The notes: generated by a model from the letters alone, not told the origin. 20,886 nucleotides of DNA from an uncultured Catenibacterium sp. (GCA_900764725.1 CAAFPB010000278.1:1-20886), one strand, 5' to 3'. Counted from the stretch's first letter, positions 1 through 6,456 are shown. Numbers and translations are program-made.

Positions 1-1
1 G

Positions 2-403
2 CTTAAGATACAGAAGCTTCATCATAGAATTGACAATATTCGTACTGATTACATCAATAAGATAATCGCAGAGATAGTAAAAACCAAGCTATCTTATATA
101 ACGATTGAAGATCTAAACGTATCAGGAATGATGAAGAACAAGCATCTTTCAAAGGCAGTTGCTTTGCAGAAAGTTTTTGAATTTAAATCAAAACTTCTAG
201 CTAAATGCAAAGAGAATGGAATTGAACTTCGAATTGTAGATAGATGGTACCCATCATCTAAAACATGTCATTGTTGTAAGAATATTAAAAAAGATTTAAA
301 GCTTTCAGATAGACTTTTCAGATGTGACTGTGGCTATATCGAAGACAGAGATTTCAATGCTGCACTTAATTTGAGAGATGCGACAACTTACGAAGTTGCA
401 TAA
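2..403 (+). CDS. tnpB: TnpB RNA-guided nuclease, C-terminal part
   Basis: The reading frame is open from base 2 and encodes the last ~133 residues of a TnpB (OrfB) protein; the N-terminal two thirds are off the contig. Visible landmarks are the second RuvC acidic residue in IEDLNVSGM, a zinc-binding pair of Cys motifs (CHCC, then CDCG about 20 residues on), and the third RuvC aspartate in DRDFNAALNL. All are intact in the part seen. TnpB is an RNA-guided DNA endonuclease that uses an omega RNA encoded at the 3' end of its own element and helps retain the transposon. The ATG at 128 is an internal Met, not the start. Confidence 0.93.
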   Translation, partial: LKIQKLHHRIDNIRTDYINKIIAEIVKTKLSYITIEDLNVSGMMKNKHLSKAVALQKVFEFKSKLLAKCKENGIELRIVDRWYPSSKTCHCCKNIKKDLKLSDRLFRCDCGYIEDRDFNAALNLRDATTYEVA

Positions 404-582
404 ATAAACGCAAACGTAGGTATGTACCGAAGGCTATTTCGGGAATTTACGACTATGAAGTGTACTAGAACCTGTGAGTAGATATGATTTCGGTCAATCA
501 AAAGCATACACGAAGACATAGTAAGTAATGTTCGTGAGAACTTACATTATCTCGATGTGAGTATATTTAATCACATTTTGAG
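404..582 (+). ncRNA. candidate omega RNA / right-end RNA of the tnpB element
   Basis: No gene lies between the tnpB stop and 598, but several hairpins do. CCGAA (427-431) pairs with TTCGG (438-442) across a 6-base loop. ACCGAA (426-431) can alternatively pair with TTCGGT (489-494), which would make a pseudoknot or a switch. GTAAG (521-525) pairs with CTTAC (541-545) around a small TTC/GAA stem. ATGTGA (555-560) pairs with TCACAT (571-576). In known IS605-type elements the omega RNA overlaps the tnpB 3' end and runs to the element end, with the guide taken from the flank. Position and structure fit that, but limits are inferred. Confidence 0.45.
551..582 (+). repeat. subterminal hairpin at the IS right end
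   Basis: CTC (551-553) and ATGTGA (555-560) pair with TCACAT (571-576) and GAG (580-582) around a 10-base AT-rich loop, with a small internal bulge. An imperfect hairpin close to the right end is the usual binding structure for the IS200/IS605 single-strand transposase. It stops 15 bases before the esterase start codon. Confidence 0.5.
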
Positions 583-597
583 TGGCAGGTTTTGGGA

Positions 598-1350
598 ATG
601 AAGGTAGAATATTATAAAGAATATAGTCCATGTCTTGAAAGAGATATGGAATATAAGGTGTATGGACATGCAGGAACACCTGTACTTGTATTTCCATCAC
701 AGAATGGTAGATTTTTTGATTTTGAAAACAATGGTATGGTCGCTACAGTAGAAGACCTCATTGATAATGGAAATATACAGTTATTCTGCTGTGATAGTAT
801 TGATCTAGAAACATGGAGTGAAGAAGGCGGTCATGATGTTGGATATCGCTCATATATGTTGGAACAGTACTATCATTATATTGTAGATGAATTAGTACCT
901 AGAATTATTGATATTAATGCGATGTGTGGTACACATGCGAATGGTATCTATACTACAGGATGTTCATTAGGTGCATCACATGCAGCTAATTTCTTATTTA
1001 GAAGACCAGATATCTTTAGTGGATGTATCGCGTTAAGTGGATATTATGATAGTGACTTATTCTTCCATGATTATGTGGATGATAATGTTTATCGTAATAG
1101 TCCTATTAAATATATTGAAGGTATGAGCTATGATCACCCATATGTAGAAATGTATAGAAAACGCCGTATCGTATTATGCTGCGGTCAAGGTGCATGGGAA
1201 GATGAAATGGTTAAGTCTACTAGTAGAATGAAGGAACTATTAGAATATAAGGATATTCCAGCATGGATTGATTTCTGGGGATATGATGTAAACCATGATT
1301 GGGATTGGTGGAGAGTTCAGTTCCCATATTTTGTAAAGAGAGTAATCTAG
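598..1350 (+). CDS. putative esterase (alpha/beta hydrolase, esterase D/PHB depolymerase type)
   Basis: A 250-residue cytoplasmic alpha/beta hydrolase of the putative-esterase type (Pfam Esterase, PF00756). The nucleophile elbow is GCSLG with Ser123, in the typical strand-turn-helix context (IYTTGCSLGASHAANFLF). The catalytic His is probably His233 in GYDVNHDW near the C-terminus. The acid is less clear; the GQGAWEDE stretch around residues 197-203 is the likely place. There is no signal peptide. I chose ATG 598, preceded by GGCAGGT at 584-590, over the in-frame TTG at 592. The next gene starts 14 bases after the stop behind a strong ribosome binding site, so the two are probably cotranscribed. 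The substrate is unknown. The IS right end lies immediately upstream, so the native promoter may have been displaced. Confidence 0.82.
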   Translation: MKVEYYKEYSPCLERDMEYKVYGHAGTPVLVFPSQNGRFFDFENNGMVATVEDLIDNGNIQLFCCDSIDLETWSEEGGHDVGYRSYMLEQYYHYIVDELVPRIIDINAMCGTHANGIYTTGCSLGASHAANFLFRRPDIFSGCIALSGYYDSDLFFHDYVDDNVYRNSPIKYIEGMSYDHPYVEMYRKRRIVLCCGQGAWEDEMVKSTSRMKELLEYKDIPAWIDFWGYDVNHDWDWWRVQFPYFVKRVI

Positions 1351-1364
1351 GAGGAGAAGAATAG

Positions 1365-2930
1365 ATGAATGTAGTATTTATATCACCACATTTTCCAGAA
1401 TATTATCATAATTTCTGTTCACGTTTAAAAGATCGTGGTGTGAATGTATTAGGTGTCGGAGATTGTCCATATGATATGATCAGTGATGAAACAAAGAATT
1501 CACTCACTGAATATTACTATGTAGGTTCTTTAGAGAACTATGATGAAGTATATCGTGCATGTGCTTATTTCTCTAGTCATTATGGAAAGATTGATTGGAT
1601 AGAATCAGAAAATGAATATTGGTTAGAATTAGAAGCAACATTAAGAAGAGACTTTAATGTGACTACTGGTCCACAGATTCAGGATATGCGCTGGATGAAG
1701 TTCAAATCAGCTATGAAAGAAGTTTATAAGAGTGCTGGTTTAAAGGTTGCAGATTATATTAAGTTAGATACACTTGATGAAGCTTTAGAATTTACTAAAA
1801 AGAATGGTTATCCAGTTATTGTAAAGCCTGATAATGGTGTAGGAGCAACTCATACTTATAAATTAAAAGATGATGAAGAATTAAAGGATTTCTATAATCA
1901 TAAACAGGATTATATTGATTATATTGTAGAAGATTTTGTGCCTGGTGATGTTGTAACATTCGAAGGTGTAACTGATAAAGATAAGAATATTTTATTTTCT
2001 ACAAGTCATTTTATGGATACTTCTATTATGGATACAGTGAATGATGCATCTGATATCTATTTCCATTCTGAACCAGTAGAAGGTAAACCTATTTATGAAA
2101 TTGGTGAAAAGGTAGTTAAGGCATTTGATACTAAGAGCCGTTTCTTCCACTTTGAATTTATTAAGTTATCTGAAGATAAACCAGGTTTAGGTAGAAAAGG
2201 TGATTTAGTACCTTTAGAAGTTAATATGAGAGCACCAGGTGCTTTTATTCCTGATATGATGAACTACGCTTATGATGTAGATACATATACTATTTGGGCA
2301 GATATGATGATCTATAATACTTGTTTCTATGAAATTGAAAGAAAGTATTATGTAGGTTATGTAGGAAGACGTCTAGGTATTGATTATGAATTATCTGATG
2401 CAGAAGTAGCTGATAAGTATAGAGAATATATCAAGATTGAAGCAGATATTCCTCAGGTTCTCGCACAGGCTGAAGGTAACCATATCTTTATCTTCCGTGC
2501 TAAGACTAAAGCTAAACTTACTGAAATTACTAAGGCAATTATTGCGCATAAGAAGAAAAAGGCTGCACCTAAGAAAACAGTAAAGAAGACTGTAAAAGCT
2601 GCAATTAAAAAGGTAGAAGAAGTAAAAGAACCTGTAAAAAAGGGTGTCGCTAAGAAGGTTGAAGAAGTTAAGGAACCTGTCAAAACAGTTGTTGAAGCTA
2701 AGAAAGAAGAAGTGAAAGCAGCTGTAAAGGAACCAGTGAAGGCTGTGACTAAGAAGGTTGAAGAAGTTAAAGAGCCTGTCAAAGCAGTTGTAGAAGCTAA
2801 GAAAGAAGAAGTTAAGACAGCTGTAGAAGAAACAGTAAAAGCAGTAGAAGAGAAAAAAGAAGAATTAAAGAAAGCTCCTCGTGCTAGAAAAGCTGTTAAG
2901 AAACCTAGACATAAAGCTAAGAAGCGTTAA
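1365..2930 (+). CDS. ATP-grasp ligase-like protein with long Lys/Glu/Val repeat tail
   Basis: The first ~390 residues look like an ATP-grasp carboxylate-amine ligase. A pre-ATP-grasp alpha/beta region comes first, then VIVKPDNGVGATH with the ATP-binding Lys154, and later FHFEF (Glu264) and PLEVNMRAPG (Glu285, Asn287), which would bind metal and ATP. Such enzymes activate a carboxylate as acyl phosphate for attack by an amine; the substrates here are unknown. From about residue 395 to 521 the protein becomes a highly charged tail of Lys, Glu, Val and Ala. It includes tandem 33-residue units and ends in a basic RARKAVKKPRHKAKKR segment. The start ATG has GGAGGAG at 1350-1356. The gene follows the esterase and ends in a terminator. 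Confidence 0.8.
   Translation: MNVVFISPHFPEYYHNFCSRLKDRGVNVLGVGDCPYDMISDETKNSLTEYYYVGSLENYDEVYRACAYFSSHYGKIDWIESENEYWLELEATLRRDFNVTTGPQIQDMRWMKFKSAMKEVYKSAGLKVADYIKLDTLDEALEFTKKNGYPVIVKPDNGVGATHTYKLKDDEELKDFYNHKQDYIDYIVEDFVPGDVVTFEGVTDKDKNILFSTSHFMDTSIMDTVNDASDIYFHSEPVEGKPIYEIGEKVVKAFDTKSRFFHFEFIKLSEDKPGLGRKGDLVPLEVNMRAPGAFIPDMMNYAYDVDTYTIWADMMIYNTCFYEIERKYYVGYVGRRLGIDYELSDAEVADKYREYIKIEADIPQVLAQAEGNHIFIFRAKTKAKLTEITKAIIAHKKKKAAPKKTVKKTVKAAIKKVEEVKEPVKKGVAKKVEEVKEPVKTVVEAKKEEVKAAVKEPVKAVTKKVEEVKEPVKAVVEAKKEEVKTAVEETVKAVEEKKEELKKAPRARKAVKKPRHKAKKR
2652..2849 (+). repeat. two tandem 99-bp units encoding 33-residue repeats
   Basis: Units 2652-2750 and 2751-2849 encode residues 430-462 and 463-495 of the ATP-grasp protein, both starting KKVEEVKEPVK. 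A partial copy of the same start (KKVEEVKEPVKKGVA) precedes them at residues 415-429. Each 33-residue unit splits into three 11-residue blocks, so the basic period is 11 residues, typical of long amphipathic helices. The second copy has diverged in its last third. Confidence 0.85.
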
Positions 2931-2935
2931 TTAAG

Positions 2936-2976
2936 AAAACTGTGATGAAATGATTTCATTTCTGATCAGTTTTTTC
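2936..2976 (+). terminator. rho-independent terminator after the ATP-grasp gene
   Basis: AAAACTG (2936-2942) pairs with CAGTTTT (2967-2973), with an inner stem ATGAAAT/ATTTCAT (2945-2959), and a T-run continues to 2976. It ends the esterase/ATP-grasp unit. Confidence 0.75.
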
Positions 2977-3004
2977 TTTGTCCTATTTCTGTATATACAA
3001 TGTG

Positions 3005-3033
3005 TTGACTGTTAACTAAGTGATGTTTATAAT
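3005..3033 (+). promoter_or_regulatory. sigma-A promoter of the toxin-antitoxin operon
   Basis: TTGACT (3005-3010) and a perfect TATAAT (3028-3033) are separated by 17 bases, the ideal spacing. The antitoxin start codon is 24 bases downstream, behind AAGGAG at 3041-3046. Confidence 0.85.
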
Positions 3034-3039
3034 AGTTAA
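3012..3039. promoter_or_regulatory. candidate operator for antitoxin autoregulation
   Basis: TTAACTA (3012-3018) and its exact reverse complement TAGTTAA (3033-3039) flank the spacer and overlap the end of the -10 box. RelB/DinJ antitoxins bind such inverted repeats over their own promoter as ribbon-helix-helix dimers. The role is inferred from position. Confidence 0.6.
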
Positions 3040-3056
3040 GAAGGAGTTTATGAACT

Positions 3057-3377
3057 ATGAAAAAAACAACACTAACAGTGGCTACAGCACCAAAAACAAG
3101 TACATTTCAGATGCGTATTAATCCAGAAATCAAAGCACAGGTAGAAGGAATCTATGCACAGTGTGGTATGACACTTACTGATGCAATCAATGCATTTATC
3201 CAGCAATCTATTAATGTAGAAGGTATGCCTTTCTTAGTAACATCAAACAGTAAACAGGCATTAAGAGAACAGGCGATCTCACAGTTAATGATTGAATTAG
3301 ATAAAGGTGAAAAAGCACCTGCAGATGAAAGTATTTCTGAAGAAGATATCTTAAAAGAATTTGGAATTGAACTATGA
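3057..3377 (+). CDS. RelB/DinJ-family antitoxin
   Basis: This 106-residue protein shows the RelB/DinJ signature: FQMRINPEIKAQVEGIY as the ribbon strand and first helix, then MTLTDAINAFIQQ as the second helix, followed by VEGMPF. The N-terminal half is the ribbon-helix-helix DNA-binding and dimerisation part; the acidic C-terminus (SISEEDILKEFGIEL) would wrap the toxin. Its stop overlaps the toxin start as ATGA, the usual coupled arrangement that keeps antitoxin in excess. The start is set by AAGGAG ten bases upstream; the ATG at 3050 is out of frame. Expected to be cytoplasmic, labile and autoregulatory. Confidence 0.9.
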   Translation: MKKTTLTVATAPKTSTFQMRINPEIKAQVEGIYAQCGMTLTDAINAFIQQSINVEGMPFLVTSNSKQALREQAISQLMIELDKGEKAPADESISEEDILKEFGIEL

Positions 3378-3643
3378 ATCTAAGATATACAAGACAAGCA
3401 CGTGCTGATTTAAGAAACCCTATGCGTTTGAATCCAAAGATTGTAAAACTATGTGCTGTATTAAAAACACACCCTGAAATAGGTGGTCAGCTATCTAATA
3501 GAACAGGATGGACAACAGATCTTTATTATGTCATTGCTGGAAAATATAGTATTTTCTATAAATATGATCATGATACTGTGACAATCATCCGTATTCTCAC
3601 AAATGAAGAAAAATATATGAATATTATCTTTGGTGATAAGTAA
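3374..3643 (+). CDS. RelE/ParE-superfamily toxin, unusually short
   Basis: This 89-residue protein has the RelE/ParE C-terminal core: LYYVIAGKYSIFYKYDHDTVTIIRIL, the strand pair and the usual (I/V)xRIL, then a short helix ending in IIFG. Family members inhibit translation by ribosome-dependent mRNA cleavage (RelE) or poison gyrase (ParE); I cannot say which applies. The N-terminal helical hairpin looks short. After RYTRQARADLR the protein goes straight to NPMRLNPKIVKLCAVLKTHPEIG, where relatives I recall carry roughly ten more residues, so the toxin may be a natural in-frame deletion derivative. It overlaps the antitoxin by 4 bases. Confidence 0.78.
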   Translation: MNLRYTRQARADLRNPMRLNPKIVKLCAVLKTHPEIGGQLSNRTGWTTDLYYVIAGKYSIFYKYDHDTVTIIRILTNEEKYMNIIFGDK

Positions 3644-3674
3644 AAAGGATTGAAAAAATTTTCAATCCTTTTTT
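3642..3674. terminator. bidirectional terminator between toxin and DUF1836 gene
   Basis: AAAAAGGATTGAAAA (3642-3656) is the exact complement of TTTTCAATCCTTTTT (3659-3673), giving a long perfect stem with A/T tails on both strands. The stop codon of the minus-strand gene (3662-3664) lies inside the right arm. Confidence 0.9.
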
Positions 3675-4141
3675 AATGCTTGTTCCATTGTTTCTTCACC
3701 AAGAAGATTATCAGATACCTTGATCTTATAGACAGAACTTAAGATACACTTATTATAAATATCTGGAAGTTCTGAATCTAAGTGATTTGTCTTTAGTACA
3801 TGCTCAAATACATCACAATACATATTATAGAATGCAGATAGTTCCTTCTGACTCTGTTGTAATTGAATAAGCTTAGAAATCTCATCTAAAGAGAAGACAG
3901 ACTTTAATAAACAGATGAGTGTAAAATAAGCAATCTGTTCTCTTTCATATTTCTTCTTTATAGGTGCTTTTACTAGCTTATGTTTAACATAGTTATTGAT
4001 CATTGTTTTTGTGATAATAGCGTCATCATCATTTTTTAAGAAAGACAAACTCTTTTCTATAATAGATACAACCTGATCTATATAGAGTGGAAAATCTGGT
4101 ATCTCTTCCCATCTAGAAATATGTACATTATCATAATTCAT
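3662..4141 (-). CDS. DUF1836 helix-turn-helix domain protein
   Basis: A 159-residue protein of the DUF1836 family (PF08876). The recognisable core is SRWEEIPDFPLYIDQVVSIIEK, then ITKTMINNYVKHKLVKAPIKKKYEREQIAYFTLICLLKSVFSLDEI, which has the MerR-like helix-turn-helix look (TMINNYVK...KLVKAPIKKKY). The C-terminal third is helical and less conserved. The family is widespread in Bacillota and presumed to bind DNA; no target is known to me. I prefer ATG 4141 with AGGTG six bases upstream over the ATG at 4147 and GTG at 4150. It is divergent from the DUF4230 gene, so it could regulate that operon, but this is only inference from position. Confidence 0.85.
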   Translation of the reverse strand: MNYDNVHISRWEEIPDFPLYIDQVVSIIEKSLSFLKNDDDAIITKTMINNYVKHKLVKAPIKKKYEREQIAYFTLICLLKSVFSLDEISKLIQLQQSQKELSAFYNMYCDVFEHVLKTNHLDSELPDIYNKCILSSVYKIKVSDNLLGEETMEQALKKD

Positions 4142-4158
4142 TTTCATCACCTACTTAA

Positions 4159-4187
4159 AAACTATCATTTATTGTATTCATTGTCAA
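4159..4187 (-). promoter_or_regulatory. candidate promoter of the DUF1836 gene
   Basis: Read on the minus strand, TTGACA (4187-4182) is followed after 17 bases by TAGTTT (4164-4159). The predicted start of transcription near 4152 leaves a leader of only about ten bases before ATG 4141. Confidence 0.5.
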
Positions 4188-4210
4188 ATCATCTAGACCA
4201 CAAAACAAAC

Positions 4211-4239
4211 TGTATATATTTTTTCTTATCTGTTATAAT
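4211..4239 (+). promoter_or_regulatory. candidate promoter of the DUF4230-cutC operon
   Basis: A perfect TATAAT at 4234-4239 has a weak -35 (TGTATA, 4211-4216) 17 bases upstream. The start of transcription should fall near 4246, only 4-10 bases before the two possible ATG codons (4250, 4256), so the transcript may be nearly leaderless. Confidence 0.55.
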
Positions 4240-4255
4240 TTATGTGGTGATGAAA

Positions 4256-4858
4256 ATGAAAAACAAGTTTAGTTTAAGATCAATGATCGTTGTTATTGTG
4301 TTAGTTATTGTAGTATTTATGGGAGGAATGTACTTTGGAGGACGTAGTACACCTACTAATGAAGAAATTACTTCAACAGCTTTAACACAGAAAATAAGAG
4401 ATATTAATGAATTAGCTGTTTCTGAATATGATTATACAAAAGTAGGGAAGTTTTCTAATTCATTAAAGTTTAATGGCTGGACTGTTCCTTTAACACAGAA
4501 GTCTTTCTTAATTACTTATGAAGGTAAGATGAAAGCAGGTGTGGATCTCTCTGATGTACAGGTAGTGAAAACAAATAATAAGATTATTGTGAAAACATCT
4601 GCAGTAAAGATCTTATCTAATGAAATCGATGAGAATTCTATTAAGGTTTATGATGAAACAAAGAATATCTTTAATCAGATTTCTATTACAGACTATAAGA
4701 CTTTCGCCAAGGAACAGAAGAAGAAAGTAGAAAAAGAAGCAATTAAGAATCAGTTCTTAGAAAAGACTGAAACTAAAGTAAAGAAATCCATTAAAGATCT
4801 TATTTATATGACTGTTGATCAAGATCAGTATGAAGTAGAGGTAGAAGTCAGTGAATAA
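4256..4858 (+). CDS. DUF4230 membrane-anchored protein
   Basis: A 200-residue protein of the DUF4230 family (PF14014). One N-terminal membrane helix (about residues 10-30, MIVVIVLVIVVFMGGMYFGG) is followed by an extracytoplasmic domain. That domain includes TALTQKIRDINELAVSEYDYTKVGKF, a beta-rich middle (SFLITYEGKMKAGVDLSDVQV) and a Lys/Glu-rich helix near the C-terminus. The function of the family is unknown to me. ATG 4250 is also possible; longer upstream extensions are not supported because they cross the promoter. The stop overlaps the GTG start of cutC by 8 bases, so the two are translationally coupled. Confidence 0.85.
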   Translation: MKNKFSLRSMIVVIVLVIVVFMGGMYFGGRSTPTNEEITSTALTQKIRDINELAVSEYDYTKVGKFSNSLKFNGWTVPLTQKSFLITYEGKMKAGVDLSDVQVVKTNNKIIVKTSAVKILSNEIDENSIKVYDETKNIFNQISITDYKTFAKEQKKKVEKEAIKNQFLEKTETKVKKSIKDLIYMTVDQDQYEVEVEVSE

Positions 4859-5585
4859 GTTAGAAGTATGTTGTGGCAGCTATGAGGATGCAATGAATGC
4901 ATATCATGGTGGAGCAAAAAGAATTGAATTAAATAGTGCATTAGCACTTGGTGGATTAACACCTACTATTGCATCATTAGAGCTTATTAAGAATAATACA
5001 GACTTAGAAGTCATCTGTATGGTAAGACCAAGAGGTGCTGGATTTGTATATAATGATTTACAGTCTGAACAGATGATTATTGAAGCAGAAGAACTATTAG
5101 AACATGGTGCTGATGGTATTGCGTTTGGATTCTTAGATCCTGATGGTAAGATCAATAGTGCACGTACAAGTGAAATGGTGTCTATTATTCATAGTTATGG
5201 TAAGACTGCAGTATTCCATAGAGCGTTTGATGTTTGTAATGATCCAGATGCAACTATGCGTAGGTTAATAGAATTAGGTGTGGATAGAGTGCTGACTAGT
5301 GGTATGAAGTCTGCTGTAAGTGAAGGTATACAGCTTATTAAGGAATTAGAAGAGAAGTATGGGAATCAAATAGAAATATTGGCAGGCTCTGGTATTAATG
5401 AAACAAATGTCGTAGACATTATTCATTATACTGGTATTCATCAAGTTCATTCTTCATGTAAGAATTGGAGAGCAGATCCAACAACAGCCAATGATCATGT
5501 ATCATTTAGTTATAATGGTATTAATTATGATTATGTAGATAAAGAGAAAGTGAAGAGAATGGTTTCACTTGTGGAGGAGGCTTAA
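4851..5585 (+). CDS. cutC: CutC family protein
   Basis: The 244 residues cover the full length of the CutC TIM-barrel family (PF03932). Family signatures are MNKLEVCCGSYEDAMNAYHGGAKRIELN at the start, LGGLTPT, MVRPRGAGFVY, FGFLDPDG, VFHRAFDVCNDP, GVDRVLTSG, ILAGSGI and the His in QVHSSCKNW. CutC was named for copper tolerance in E. coli, but the true biochemical role is disputed, so a metal role should not be taken as proven. Translation starts at GTG 4851 with AGAGG at 4837-4841, overlapping the DUF4230 gene. The hydrolase gene follows within 2 bases of its stop codon. Confidence 0.93.
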   Translation: MNKLEVCCGSYEDAMNAYHGGAKRIELNSALALGGLTPTIASLELIKNNTDLEVICMVRPRGAGFVYNDLQSEQMIIEAEELLEHGADGIAFGFLDPDGKINSARTSEMVSIIHSYGKTAVFHRAFDVCNDPDATMRRLIELGVDRVLTSGMKSAVSEGIQLIKELEEKYGNQIEILAGSGINETNVVDIIHYTGIHQVHSSCKNWRADPTTANDHVSFSYNGINYDYVDKEKVKRMVSLVEEA

Positions 5586-5586
5586 C

Positions 5587-6330
5587 ATGCAGCAGTATTG
5601 TGAAATTGCGACACCTAAGGGTGTTATGAGAGGGTTCTTTCATGTACCTCATAGAAAAGAATTCCCTGTATTATTAATATTCCATGGTTTTACAGGACAA
5701 TGTACAGGAACTAAGTTCTCCTATGTTTCTTTATCACGTTTATTAGAAGCACAGGGTGTGGGTACTTTAAGAATGGATTTTCTAGGTAGTGGTGAATCAG
5801 ATTTAACTTTTAAAGAAATGACATTTGATGATGAATTATCATGTGCACGTATTCTATTAGAAGAATTAAAGAAGATGCCTCAAGTTACAGATATTTATGT
5901 CTTAGGACATTCTATGGGTGGAGCGATTGCGAGTGAACTCGCTAAGATTTATCCTGAAGATATTAAGAAGCTTGTCTTATGGGCACCTGCATTCAGTTTG
6001 CCAGATTCATTAGATTATTTGACTGGAACAGTAGAAGAAGCACCTATCTATGATCATAGTGGATTTGAAATCAGTGATGAATTTGTGAAGGATATGCTTC
6101 AAAGAGATTTCTATAAGAACTTAGATACATATAAGAATGACTTATTAGTTATTCATGGAACTGAAGATAAAACAGTCCCTTATTCAATTAGTGAGAAATA
6201 TACAAAGCTATTTAGTGATCAGATGATCTTCCATCCAGTTGCTGGGGCAACTCATAATTATGATAATGCGGATCATATTCATGAAGTGCTTTCTACAACT
6301 TACAAATTCTTAACAGAGCAGGCTATGTAA
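5587..6330 (+). CDS. alpha/beta hydrolase, cinnamoyl/feruloyl esterase-like
   Basis: A 247-residue soluble serine hydrolase. The oxyanion motif is FHGFTG (residues 32-37), the nucleophile elbow is GHSMGG with Ser109, the acid is Asp194 in IHGTEDKTVPY, and the base is His223 in GATHNYD. The block RMDFLGSGESDL followed by MTFDDEL and the order of motifs resemble the cinnamoyl esterases of gut lactobacilli and Butyrivibrio, which release hydroxycinnamates from plant cell wall material. A different short-chain ester is equally possible. The start is ATG 5587, placed 6 bases after a perfect GGAGGAGG (5573-5580) located within the cutC 3' end. Last gene of the operon. Confidence 0.85.
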   Translation: MQQYCEIATPKGVMRGFFHVPHRKEFPVLLIFHGFTGQCTGTKFSYVSLSRLLEAQGVGTLRMDFLGSGESDLTFKEMTFDDELSCARILLEELKKMPQVTDIYVLGHSMGGAIASELAKIYPEDIKKLVLWAPAFSLPDSLDYLTGTVEEAPIYDHSGFEISDEFVKDMLQRDFYKNLDTYKNDLLVIHGTEDKTVPYSISEKYTKLFSDQMIFHPVAGATHNYDNADHIHEVLSTTYKFLTEQAM

Positions 6331-6344
6331 GCCTGTTCTTTTTT
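6316..6344 (+). terminator. terminator overlapping the hydrolase stop codon
   Basis: GAGCAGGCT (6316-6324) pairs with AGCCTGTTC (6330-6338; one G-T pair), followed by six T. The hydrolase stop TAA (6328-6330) begins in the 5-base loop, so the coding sequence and the hairpin overlap. Confidence 0.88.
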
Positions 6345-6404
6345 GAAAAAGAGTTGAATTATTCAATATTTAATAAATTTTCTCATCTTGCAAACTATTC
6401 TTTA

Positions 6405-6432
6405 TTGAAATGAAGACGAACTATGATATAAT
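6405..6432 (+). promoter_or_regulatory. typA promoter with extended -10
   Basis: TTGAAA (6405-6410), a 16-base spacer, and TGaTATAAT (TATAAT at 6427-6432). The start codon is 24 bases downstream, behind GAGGTG. Confidence 0.8.
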
Positions 6433-6456
6433 CTAAAAATTGAAAGAGGTGCGATT

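Larger units (their letters stand above)
1..590 (+). mobile_element. IS200/IS605-family element, 3' part
   Basis: The contig begins inside a tnpB gene, and the structured DNA after its stop codon looks like the right end of an IS200/IS605 or IS1341-type element. Such elements have no terminal inverted repeats. They end in subterminal hairpins recognised by the TnpA tyrosine transposase, and the hairpin at 551-582 fits this role. No tnpA is visible, but it could lie off the left edge or be absent. The exact right boundary cannot be fixed from this window alone; about 583-597 is inferred because the esterase start codon is at 598. Multi-copy elements often break assemblies, which may explain the left contig edge. 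Confidence 0.75.

Noticed and set aside
1..600. A complete IS element with tnpA in the window.
   Set aside because: Only the tnpB 3' end and the right end are present; nothing to the left of base 1 can be seen.
2453..2782. A 109-codon minus-strand ORF rich in Thr/Ser/Phe.
   Set aside because: It is the antisense of the Lys/Glu/Val repeats in the ATP-grasp tail; the composition follows from the repeat, and there is no ribosome binding site.
2617..2849. The tail repeats as a CRISPR array or minisatellite outside genes.
   Set aside because: The repeats are directly adjacent without spacers, keep the reading frame, and are explained as tandem protein-coding repeats.
4121..4255. A longer N-terminus for the DUF4230 protein starting at 4121.
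   Set aside because: It would cross the promoter and the divergent gene's 5' end, adds a second spurious hydrophobic stretch, and lacks a binding site.
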